From contig JBOHWL010000182.1 in NCBI GenBank assembly GCA_050736615.1, forward strand, positions 1-5,121: DNA of 5,121 bases. Direction: 5' to 3'. Numbering within the stretch: position 1 is the first letter of the stretch; each line of letters starts with the position of its first letter. Below the pieces are notes generated by a model, which saw only the letters and a list, made by a program, of their open reading frames with translations, did no database searches and was not told the DNA's origin. The position numbers were made by a program, and so were the translations under genes. Origin of the DNA: JBOHWJ01 sp050736615 (lineage in GTDB: Bacteria > Desulfobacterota > Binatia > Binatales > Binataceae). This document shows positions 1-5,121 of the stretch, piece by piece.

Positions 1-1161
1 GCCTGGAGCATGCCCATCAAGGAGCGCGTCGACAACGTCAACACCGGCGTCAAAACGCCGCTTGGGATCAAGCTCCTGGGTGACAATCTCGAGCAGCTCG
101 AATTGCTCGGCCGCCAGATCGAGGAGCGGCTGCGTCCGCTGCCCGGCACCCGCAGCGTGCTTTCCGACCGCGTTTATGAAGCGAACTACATCAATTTTCA
201 TATCCTGCGGGAGCAGGCCGCCCGTTACGGATTGCAGGTCGAGGATGTTGAAGACGCGGTGCAGCTTGCGATCGGCGGCCTCGACGTGACCACCACGGTC
301 GAAGGACCGGAACGCTTTCCGGTTAACGTGCGGTATCCGCGTGAACTGCGCAGTACCCCAGCCGCACTCGGACGCGTGATTCTCTATACGCCATCGGGTC
401 AACAAGCTCCGCTTTCGCAAGTGGCGCGACTTGAGGAAGCCAACGGACCCACCGCCATCAAGAGTGAAGGCGGCCGCATGACCAACTGGATCTATATCGA
501 TCTCGAGCCGGGCGTGGACCTGGGCAGTTACGTCAAGGCCGCGCGAGCGGCGCTCAAGGACATGAAATTGCCGCGCGGTTATTCAATGGAGTGGAGTGGC
601 GAGTATTTATACCTTCAAGAGGCGGTTAAAACGCTGGCATTGCTGACGCCGATTGCGATTCTCATAACGTTCTTTATCCTCTACCTGAATTTCGGTGCGA
701 TCGGCGAATCGCTACTCGTGATGATCTGCCTGCCCTTCGCCGCCAGCGGCGGCATTTGGATGCTCTACCTGCTCGGCTACGACCTAAGTATCGCGGCCTG
801 GATGGGCATGCTGGTGCTGATTGGGTTCGCGGTCGAAGGCGGCGTGGTGATGCTCATCTACATCATCAACGGGCTCAACGACGAAATCGCGGCTAAAGGC
901 GCGTCGCTGAACGCGGCCGAAATCGACGCGGCCGTGATCCACGCGGCGGTGGACCGCATGCGGCCGCGCGTGATGGTCTTGGCGTTGCTGACATTGGGCC
1001 TATTGCCAATCTTCTGGGGCGACGGCGCCGGAGCAACTTTGATGCGGCGAATTGCCGCGCCTGTGGTCGGTGGCATGGTCACGACCGTCGCCGTGATTTT
1101 CCTGTTGCTGCCACCGCTCTACGCATGGTGGCGCAAGCGAAGACGCATACCGACAGTCTAA
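1..1161 (+). CDS. cusA: CusA-like heavy-metal efflux RND transporter, C-terminal part (5' end outside the window)
   Basis: Inner-membrane proton-driven pump subunit of the HME-RND family, which exports metal ions with a periplasmic adaptor and an outer-membrane channel. The frame is open from base 1 (A-W-S before the Met at 10), so that Met is internal; about 386 residues are seen of the roughly 1040 usual for CusA. Counting from the Met at 10, residues 1-208 are the second periplasmic domain, with CusA-type blocks TVEG, FPVNVRYP and NWIYID. Five membrane segments follow (about 209-228, 232-254, 259-287, 320-337, 347-374), matching TM8-TM12, then a basic tail. GLLPIFWGDGAG and RIAAPVVGGM are Cus-like rather than Czc-like. 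Aligned from memory to E. coli CusA, relay residue E939 is E276, K984 is R320 and M1009 is M345, but M672 is N9 and M755 is D92. The family is secure; Cu/Ag specificity is doubtful. No terminator is obvious after the TAA. Confidence 0.93.
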   Translation, partial: AWSMPIKERVDNVNTGVKTPLGIKLLGDNLEQLELLGRQIEERLRPLPGTRSVLSDRVYEANYINFHILREQAARYGLQVEDVEDAVQLAIGGLDVTTTVEGPERFPVNVRYPRELRSTPAALGRVILYTPSGQQAPLSQVARLEEANGPTAIKSEGGRMTNWIYIDLEPGVDLGSYVKAARAALKDMKLPRGYSMEWSGEYLYLQEAVKTLALLTPIAILITFFILYLNFGAIGESLLVMICLPFAASGGIWMLYLLGYDLSIAAWMGMLVLIGFAVEGGVVMLIYIINGLNDEIAAKGASLNAAEIDAAVIHAAVDRMRPRVMVLALLTLGLLPIFWGDGAGATLMRRIAAPVVGGMVTTVAVIFLLLPPLYAWWRKRRRIPTV

Positions 1162-1291
1162 CGGCCGATTTTCTTCGTGATTGTTTTGCGTTTCGGTGCT
1201 AACCGCAGGGGCCTCCTTGGCGGTCTCAGTAACTTCCACGCGGCTTCTCTATCTTCGCAGCGCCTGCGGTCCTATTTACATTTTACCAAGT

Positions 1292-1311
1292 TACGCAAAG
1301 CATATTGCGTA
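1292..1311. repeat. 7-bp inverted repeat, possible operator
   Basis: TACGCAA at 1292-1298 is the exact reverse complement of TTGCGTA at 1305-1311, with a 6-base spacer. A 20-base dyad of this size is typical of a dimeric repressor site. It lies 175 bases upstream of the GT2 start and just before a GC-rich hairpin. No regulator is visible in the window, so the operator role is inference. Confidence 0.4.
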
Positions 1312-1312
1312 C

Positions 1313-1340
1313 GCCGGCCTTGACCGACGGGCAAGCCGGC
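1313..1340. repeat. GC-rich hairpin with one bulged C
   Basis: GCCGG at 1313-1317 pairs with CCGGC at 1336-1340. After a bulged C at 1318, CTTG at 1319-1322 pairs with CAAG at 1332-1335. This gives nine base pairs around a 9-base loop. No T tract follows on the + strand, so it is not a standard intrinsic terminator for the pump gene. It could be a leader structure, a weak terminator, or part of a regulatory site with the neighbouring dyad. Confidence 0.4.
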
Positions 1341-1402
1341 TGATGAATTGTCGCTGCCGAGAGTATCTTTTGGTTCGATATAGCTTCGGCAAGCGCGGTA
1401 TT

Positions 1403-1430
1403 TTGCGTGGGGAATCGGTTCAGCTTTAAA
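1403..1430 (+). promoter_or_regulatory. Weak sigma-70-like promoter candidate for the GT2 gene
   Basis: TTGCGT at 1403-1408 and TTTAAA at 1425-1430 are 16 bases apart. They match the -35 consensus at 3 of 6 positions and the -10 consensus at 4 of 6. The site is 55 bases before the GT2 start, a plausible distance. An alternative is TTGACC at 1320-1325, but it lies inside the hairpin and its best -10 (ATGAAT, 1343-1348) is poor. Neither is strong. Confidence 0.18.
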
Positions 1431-1485
1431 CTCCACTCCATCCTCGCCACGGCCCGGCTCAACTCTTGCGTAAGCAGCGAACAAC

Positions 1486-2343
1486 ATGAAGACCTATGTC
1501 TCTATCACGCCGGCGCGCGACGAAGAAAAGCTGTTGCCGGGGATGATAGCTTCGATAACGGCGCAAACGGTCAAACCGGCGCGATGGATTGTCATTGATG
1601 ACGGTTCGCGGGATGCGACCGGGAAACTCCTCGATGCGGCTGCGGCGCGGCATCCCTGGATTGAGCCGCATCACCTGCCGCGCGATCGTCCGCGGGAACT
1701 CGGGGGCGAATCGGTTATCATGCGCTTTTTGCCCGAGAGCGTGTGGTCGGCGCACGATTATATCCTACGGCTCGACGCTGACCTGACCTTTCCGGAAAAC
1801 ATGGTCGAACTGCTGATGAATGAATTCGCCCGCAACGATAAGCTGGGGATCGCGGGCGCCATGTTGAGCGAACCGTCGAAGGATGGCTGGCGTCAAGTGC
1901 GACTGCCGGTTTATCATACGCGCGGCGCGGTAAAGATGTACTCGACCGCGTGCTTTGCCGCAATCGGCGGGTTGGAAAGCGGCCAGGGCTGGGATGCGAT
2001 CGACGAGGCCAGCGCGATGATGCGGGGTTTCAAGACGCGCAGCTTTCCCCATATCGACGCCTTTCATCATCGTCCACAAGGCAGTGCCGGCGGCCTTTAT
2101 GTAGGCCGCTTTAACACCGGCCGCGCGGCCTATCGGGTCGGCTATTCGCCAATTTTTTTGCTGGCGCGCGCCGTGCGCCGGGCGTGGGCGCGGCCCGCGC
2201 TGATCGGCAGTCTGCTGATGTTAGCCGGCTATTGCGACAGCTATTTGCGGCGCTTGCCGCGCGGTGCTTCGCCGGAACTGGTACGATTCATTCGTCAGCA
2301 ACAGCTCCGTCGGCTCTTTCTTCGGGAGTCCGTCTGGGATTGA
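1486..2343 (+). CDS. Family 2 glycosyltransferase (GT-A fold)
   Basis: Cytoplasmic or membrane-associated enzyme that transfers a sugar from a nucleotide donor to a growing glycan; donor and acceptor are unknown. The 285-residue protein starts with the GT2 nucleotide-binding block: VSITPARDEE (5-14), then IDDGSRD (37-43). The metal-binding DxD is D97-A-D99 in RLDADL. An acidic acceptor-site motif follows in GWDAIDEASAMMRGFKTRSF (D173/E174 as likely base), then HHRPQGS (194-200). The C-terminal part (about 214-285) is Arg-rich, with one weakly hydrophobic stretch (LIGSLLMLAGY) and a basic tail, a layout I associate with soluble GT2 enzymes of exopolysaccharide loci. The ATG at 1486 is the first start after an in-frame TAA at 1471-1473; its ribosome site is weak. 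No transmembrane domain of a processive synthase is present, so it probably adds single residues. A 190-base gap separates it from the epimerase. Confidence 0.88.
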   Translation: MKTYVSITPARDEEKLLPGMIASITAQTVKPARWIVIDDGSRDATGKLLDAAAARHPWIEPHHLPRDRPRELGGESVIMRFLPESVWSAHDYILRLDADLTFPENMVELLMNEFARNDKLGIAGAMLSEPSKDGWRQVRLPVYHTRGAVKMYSTACFAAIGGLESGQGWDAIDEASAMMRGFKTRSFPHIDAFHHRPQGSAGGLYVGRFNTGRAAYRVGYSPIFLLARAVRRAWARPALIGSLLMLAGYCDSYLRRLPRGASPELVRFIRQQQLRRLFLRESVWD

Positions 2344-2533
2344 CTAACATCGCGAACGCCGGCCGGATCGCACATGCGGCATTTTACTTTCGCGGCTTTA
2401 GGAACTTGGCCAGTAATATATCCAATACGCATTCGCGCGCTTTAGCTTCCCAGGTCGCCGGTTTACATGGAGCTGCTCACGTCAAATCAAACTTGAACCT
2501 GATCGGCCCTGCGGAAGCAAAAGCGGAGCGTGC
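2344..2533. other. 190-base gap between GT2 and epimerase
   Basis: No gene is supported here. A 23-codon frame from ATG 2374 has no ribosome site, and a longer frame crossing the gap from 2184 is a shadow of the GT2 gene. An AT-rich patch TAATATAT (2414-2421) resembles a -10 element, but no good -35 lies 16-18 bases upstream. The gap is long for an operon, so an internal promoter or a lost small gene is possible. Confidence 0.4.
2525..2528 (+). promoter_or_regulatory. Ribosome binding site of the epimerase gene
   Basis: GGAG lies five bases before the ATG at 2534. This is good Shine-Dalgarno spacing and supports that start. Confidence 0.7.
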
Positions 2534-3589
2534 ATGAAGTTTTATTCCATAGTAGGTACACGGCCCAATTTCGTAAAGGAATTTCTGATCAATCGCGAAT
2601 GCCGGCGCCGCGGCATCGAGGAAGTTTTCGTCCATACCGGACAACATTATGACTACGAAATGTCGCAGGTGTTCTTTGAGGATTTCGACTTGCCGAAACC
2701 CACACACTTTCTCAACATTGAGAACACCGGCAACCTGCAATTTACCGCGGACGTCATGGTGCGGCTGGGCGAGCTATTACGGGAAAACCGGCCTGATTTC
2801 GTCCTCAGTTACGGTGATGTGAATTCGACCTTGTCGGCCGCCGTGGCGGCGAGCAAGCTCGCGCTGCCGTTCGCGCATGTGGAGGGCGGGATCCGCTCCT
2901 GCGACCGCTATAATCCGGAAGAGATCAACCGCCGCGTCTCGGATGTCCTGGCCGATGTGATCTACTGCTGCACGCAACACGACGTGAACACCTTGCACAA
3001 AGAGGGTTATGAACCGCGCCGCGTCGTGCTTTCCGGCGATCTGATGAATGACGCATTGCAGTATATTCTCAGCGCGCACGATATCAGGCCCGCACGCGGC
3101 GACTATATGCTGCTCACGCTTCATCGTCAGGAAAACGTACTCAGCTCCAGCCGTTTGGAAGCTATCGTCGAGGGCTTGATTCGCGCGCACCAGCGCATCA
3201 TTTTTCCCGTGCATCCGCGCACCCGCAAACAACTCGAAAGCTTCGGCTTGATGCGGCGGTTGAGCCAGTCCATGGTTGAAGTGATCAAGCCGGTTGGCTA
3301 CGTCGATTTTATCAAGCTGGCGGCGGGCGCAGCGAAAATTCTGACCGATTCCGGCGGCGTCCGGCGCGAAGCTTATCTGCTCTATAAACCCTGTATCGTG
3401 CTGATCGAACTATCCTGGTTTCCCGATATTTCGAAAGCCGGCTGGAAGGTGTTGACCGGGCCCGATCCCGAACGGATCGCGTCCTTGATCAATAGCTTCG
3501 AGCCGCGCACCGAACATCCGAACATCTTTGGCGACGGTCACGCCTATCTGAAGATCATCGATGACCTGGAGAGCCGCTATGGAAACTAG
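2534..3589 (+). CDS. wecB: UDP-N-acetylglucosamine 2-epimerase, non-hydrolysing (WecB/MnaA/WbpI family)
   Basis: Cytoplasmic GT-B-fold enzyme that interconverts UDP-GlcNAc and UDP-ManNAc for surface polysaccharides; close relatives act on UDP-GlcNAc3NAcA (WbpI). The 351 residues are slightly under the usual 360-380. Motifs in order: VGTRPN (7-12), HTGQHYDYEMSQVFF (34-48), YGDVNST with D95, HVEGG with E117, NPEEINRR with E129/E130, LHRQEN with H197, PVHPRTR (225-231), LTDSGGVRRE (270-279) and GDGHA near the end. D95, E117, the PEE glutamate and H197 correspond to the catalytic residues D95, E117, E131 and H213 of E. coli WecB. The HTGQHYD and PVHPRTR signatures resemble WbpI-type members more than E. 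coli WecB. Oddities: the DSGG(I/V)Q glutamine is R277, and the usual LRDxTEW loop reads LIELSW (290-295). Start set by GGAG at 2525. It overlaps the downstream GT4 by 11 bases, suggesting coupled translation and a shared pathway. Confidence 0.93.
   Translation: MKFYSIVGTRPNFVKEFLINRECRRRGIEEVFVHTGQHYDYEMSQVFFEDFDLPKPTHFLNIENTGNLQFTADVMVRLGELLRENRPDFVLSYGDVNSTLSAAVAASKLALPFAHVEGGIRSCDRYNPEEINRRVSDVLADVIYCCTQHDVNTLHKEGYEPRRVVLSGDLMNDALQYILSAHDIRPARGDYMLLTLHRQENVLSSSRLEAIVEGLIRAHQRIIFPVHPRTRKQLESFGLMRRLSQSMVEVIKPVGYVDFIKLAAGAAKILTDSGGVRREAYLLYKPCIVLIELSWFPDISKAGWKVLTGPDPERIASLINSFEPRTEHPNIFGDGHAYLKIIDDLESRYGN
3568..3573 (+). promoter_or_regulatory. Ribosome binding site that sets the GT4 start
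   Basis: GGAGAG, inside the last codons of the epimerase gene, lies five bases before ATG 3579. The more upstream in-frame ATG at 3561 has no comparable site, so 3579 is preferred. Another ATG at 3612 would cut into the first beta strand of the fold. Confidence 0.7.
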
Positions 3590-4817
3590 AGTACCGGCGC
3601 GGCGTGTGGCGATGCTGCTTCATGGGTATTATGCGGGCGATGGACGCGTGCGCCGAGAGGCGGAAGCGCTGGCCAGCGCCGGATATCAGGTTGACGTGGT
3701 TTGTCTGCGCCGGCCGCCGCGGCCGGGTGAAGCGCCGGAACCGCGCCGCGAGGTCATGCCGGGAGGCGTGCGGGTATATCGGCTTCCGCTCTCGCGAAAA
3801 CGCGCGAGTCAGCTTCGCTATTTCTTCGAATACGGCGCGCTGACCGTGATGGGCGCGTGGAAATTGCTGGTGCTGCACTGCAAAAATCGTTATGACGCCG
3901 TGCACATCCATAACATGCCCGATATCCTGGTGTTGGCCGGGATAATACCCAAATGGAGCGGCGCTAGCCTCGTGCTCGACGTGCACGATCCGATGGTCGA
4001 GTTGTATCGCTCGACACATACGAAAAAAAGCGAATTGGTGCCAAAAATCCTGCGCTGGCAGGAAGGTTTCAGCTATGGTCTCGCCGACAAGGTGGTATCG
4101 GTCAGCGACACTATGCGGGAAAACCTGCAGGACAAGGGCGTGCCGCCGGGCAAAATCTTTATCCTGCATAATTTTCCGGATGATCGTTATTTTCCCCGCA
4201 TACGCGAGGGCGAACTAACTCCATGGCCGCGTCAACCGGACGAGCTCAAGCTTTTGTACAGCGGGACCGTCACTGACCATTACCGCGTCGATATCGCGGT
4301 CAGAGCCGTCGCTTTGGCTGCGAAAACCATCCCCGGCCTGAAACTGCAAATTCTCGGCGGCGGGAACCGGCTCGAGGATATTCGCGGATTGGTCAAGCGG
4401 CTGGGACTGGAAGATCGCGTCGATTTCCTGGGTACCGTGAGAATCGAGCAAGTACGGGAGGTTATGCGGCGCGCCGACGTCGGTATTTCGACCCATCATG
4501 CGGGGGTCTTCGGCGAATTGTACTTCGCCACCAAAGTCATCGAATTTTTAACCCAGGGCTTACCGGTGATTTGCAGCCGCACGCGGACCATCGAGCGCTA
4601 TTTCCCCGACGATGCGATTTTCTATTTCCGACCGGACGATCCCGAGGATATGGCGCGGCAGATCTTGTTGCTATGGCAACAACCGTCGCTAGTGCGCAAA
4701 AAAATCGCGAGCGCTCAGAAAGTGTTGCCGCGCTACACTTGGGAAGCGGAGCGCAATCGCTTTATCGATTTTTACGGCGGATTGGGCGACCATCGGCAAA
4801 CCCGCGCCGCCTCTTAG
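3579..4817 (+). CDS. Family 4 glycosyltransferase (GT-B fold)
   Basis: Probably a cytoplasmic, membrane-associated retaining glycosyltransferase that adds a sugar to a lipid-linked glycan. The 412 residues are a normal GT4 length. The N-terminal acceptor domain begins VAMLLHGYYAGDGRVRREAEAL (10-31), the usual first strand plus Gly-rich loop. It continues with VHIHNMPDIL (108-117), LDVHDP (133-138), VSVSDTMRENL (173-183) and the linker ILHNFPDD (195-202). The C-terminal donor domain starts near LLYSGTV (225-231) and includes LQILGGG and DRVDFLGTV. Donor-site helix GELYFATKVIEFLTQGLPVI (312-331) has E322 at the second position of the GT4 E-x7-E motif; the first is Leu, with E313 one residue further out, a variation seen in the subgroup with TKxxEY helices. 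The start at 3579 is chosen from GGAGAG at 3568-3573. Its donor may be UDP-ManNAc from the adjacent epimerase, but that is inference. The TAG stop is also the first three bases of a palindromic repeat. Confidence 0.92.
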   Translation: METRVPARRVAMLLHGYYAGDGRVRREAEALASAGYQVDVVCLRRPPRPGEAPEPRREVMPGGVRVYRLPLSRKRASQLRYFFEYGALTVMGAWKLLVLHCKNRYDAVHIHNMPDILVLAGIIPKWSGASLVLDVHDPMVELYRSTHTKKSELVPKILRWQEGFSYGLADKVVSVSDTMRENLQDKGVPPGKIFILHNFPDDRYFPRIREGELTPWPRQPDELKLLYSGTVTDHYRVDIAVRAVALAAKTIPGLKLQILGGGNRLEDIRGLVKRLGLEDRVDFLGTVRIEQVREVMRRADVGISTHHAGVFGELYFATKVIEFLTQGLPVICSRTRTIERYFPDDAIFYFRPDDPEDMARQILLLWQQPSLVRKKIASAQKVLPRYTWEAERNRFIDFYGGLGDHRQTRAAS

Positions 4818-4857
4818 GGAACCTCCGCACAAGCCCCGTTTGTCATTCTGAACGGAG

Positions 4858-4884
4858 TCCGCCATTAACGTAGCCGTAGGCGGA
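4858..4884. repeat. Hairpin nested in the left half of the palindromic element
   Basis: TCCGCC at 4858-4863 pairs exactly with GGCGGA at 4879-4884, and ACG at 4868-4870 can pair with CGT at 4875-4877 inside it. It sits in the asymmetric segment with no counterpart in the right half, so it may be a separate insertion or a remnant of a longer repeat. Confidence 0.5.
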
Positions 4885-4920
4885 GCGAGCAAACGAGTCC
4901 GCGAGGTGCCTTCGAAATAA

Positions 4921-4973
4921 GTGAAGAATCCCGGTAAAAGCCCGCAAAGTCAACAAGATCCGGGATTCTTCGC
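4921..4973. repeat. Inner stem of the palindromic element, possible transcription stop
   Basis: A 12-bp perfect stem (4923-4934 with 4960-4971, GAAGAATCCCGG against CCGGGATTCTTC), extended by a G-T and a G-C pair, closes a 25-base loop. It is stable enough to hinder transcription past the GT4 gene in either direction. There is no clean T tract after it, so calling it an intrinsic terminator would be too strong. Confidence 0.5.
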
Positions 4974-5014
4974 TGCGCTCGGAATGACAGATTAAGACTT
5001 GCAGTGCTTCCCTA

Positions 5015-5121
5015 CTGGCTTGGATGACAAAAAAGATGCGAAGTCCCGATTACTTGCCGAATGCGCGACCAAGAAAATCACAGACGTTCGGAATGGGCAA
5101 AAGGAGAGTACCCACCGATAC
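5015..5121. other. Right edge, no supported gene
   Basis: A forward frame from ATG 5024 stays open to the window edge (33 codons, MTKKMRSPDYL...) and a reverse frame ending in TAA at 5050-5052 is open from the edge. Frames of this length arise easily by chance, and the forward one has no ribosome site. An AGGAG at 5102-5106 has no start codon within the visible 15 bases after it. Flanking sequence to the right is needed before either is called. Confidence 0.3.

Larger units (their letters stand above)
1162..1485. other. Intergenic region between the efflux pump and the glycan genes
   Basis: These 324 bases contain no gene I can support. Short open frames on either strand (for example 1181-1429 forward and 1272-1487 reverse) lack a ribosome binding site and read as Cys/Arg/Ser-rich translations with no family resemblance. 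The region holds an inverted repeat, a bulged hairpin, a weak promoter candidate and four scattered copies of TTGCGT (1186, 1305, 1403, 1466). A small stem CGCAG/CTGCG at 1256-1268 is followed by a T-rich stretch and could be a poor terminator for the pump gene. The region probably contains the end of the pump transcript and the promoter and leader of the glycan genes. Confidence 0.6.
4815..5014. repeat. Nested imperfect palindromic element, MITE-like
   Basis: About 200 non-coding bases whose halves are inverted copies. Outermost, TAGGGAA (4815-4821) is exactly complementary to TTCCCTA (5008-5014), with looser pairing inward (GC..AAG). Next, 4841-4857 pairs with 4973-4989 (14 Watson-Crick pairs plus one G-T of 17, TGTCATTCTGA against CGGAATGACA). 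Innermost, 4923-4934 pairs perfectly with 4960-4971 over 12 bases. The left half carries about 65 extra bases (4858-4922) absent from the right, with its own hairpin. Both ends read TA-GGGAA...TTCCC-TA, as expected for an element flanked by a TA target duplication. The arms resemble GTCATTCTGA-type dispersed intergenic repeats known in many bacteria. No transposase is present. Transcribed, it would fold strongly and might end or stabilise the GT4 message. Confidence 0.65.

Noticed and set aside
1181..1429. 82-codon forward frame in the gap after the pump
   Set aside because: No ribosome site, no family resemblance, and it crosses the dyad and hairpin. Most likely chance.
2374..2445. 23-codon mini-ORF from ATG 2374 as a leader peptide
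   Set aside because: No Shine-Dalgarno and no attenuator-like hairpins or runs of one amino-acid codon.
2184..2537. 117-codon forward frame across the GT2 end and the following gap, ending in an ATGA overlap with the epimerase start
   Set aside because: Nearly half lies inside GT2 in another frame, there is no ribosome site, and the Ala/Ser/Arg-rich translation resembles no family. The ATGA overlap looks accidental.
3561..3578. Earlier ATG at 3561 as the GT4 start
   Set aside because: It has no ribosome site, whereas GGAGAG is ideally placed for ATG 3579.
3555..4169. 204-codon reverse-strand frame opposite GT4
   Set aside because: It is antisense to a gene with clear GT4 motifs, and its His/Arg-rich translation is typical of a shadow frame.
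5024..5121. Possible new gene starting at ATG 5024 and running off the right edge
   Set aside because: Only 33 codons, no ribosome site and no recognisable family; open length is within chance.
1..5121. CRISPR array, tRNA, rRNA or transposase genes
   Set aside because: No regularly spaced direct repeats, no tRNA-like cloverleaf and no transposase-like translation were seen.

Overview
The window comes from a Gram-negative bacterium. It opens inside an inner-membrane RND metal-efflux pump, a family whose tripartite form needs an outer membrane, and then carries genes for a cell-surface or secreted glycan. The DNA is moderately GC-rich by eye. I would guess Pseudomonadota or a similar Gram-negative soil or water lineage, but nothing here fixes the taxon: there is no rRNA, tRNA or taxon-specific marker.

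Layout. Bases 1-1161 are the last third of a CusA-like heavy-metal efflux RND pump, running in from the left edge. Bases 1162-1485 hold no gene I can support, but contain a 7-bp inverted repeat (1292-1311), a bulged GC-rich hairpin (1313-1340) and a weak promoter candidate. Three genes on the + strand follow: a family 2 glycosyltransferase (1486-2343), a 190-base gap, a non-hydrolysing UDP-N-acetylglucosamine 2-epimerase (2534-3589), and a family 4 glycosyltransferase (3579-4817) whose start overlaps the epimerase end by 11 bases. Immediately after, and sharing the TAG stop of the last gene, is an imperfect palindromic element of about 200 bases (4815-5014) with nested arms and TA at both ends. 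The last 107 bases hold nothing I can call.

How the genes fit together. The epimerase would convert UDP-GlcNAc to UDP-ManNAc, or act on a related 2-acetamido sugar nucleotide. The overlapping GT4 gene is translated next and may add that sugar or another to a lipid-linked acceptor. The GT2 enzyme would add a further residue. Together they look like part of an exopolysaccharide, capsule or O-antigen locus. No polymerase, flippase, initiating transferase or UDP-ManNAc dehydrogenase is in view, so the polymer cannot be named. The efflux pump has no visible functional link to the glycan genes and probably belongs to an operon that ends here.

Most notable points. The CusA-like pump keeps the proton-relay glutamate but appears to have lost two periplasmic methionines that handle Cu(I)/Ag(I) in E. 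coli CusA. The nested palindrome ending the GT4 gene looks like a dispersed, possibly MITE-type, element. I found no convincing wholly new system.
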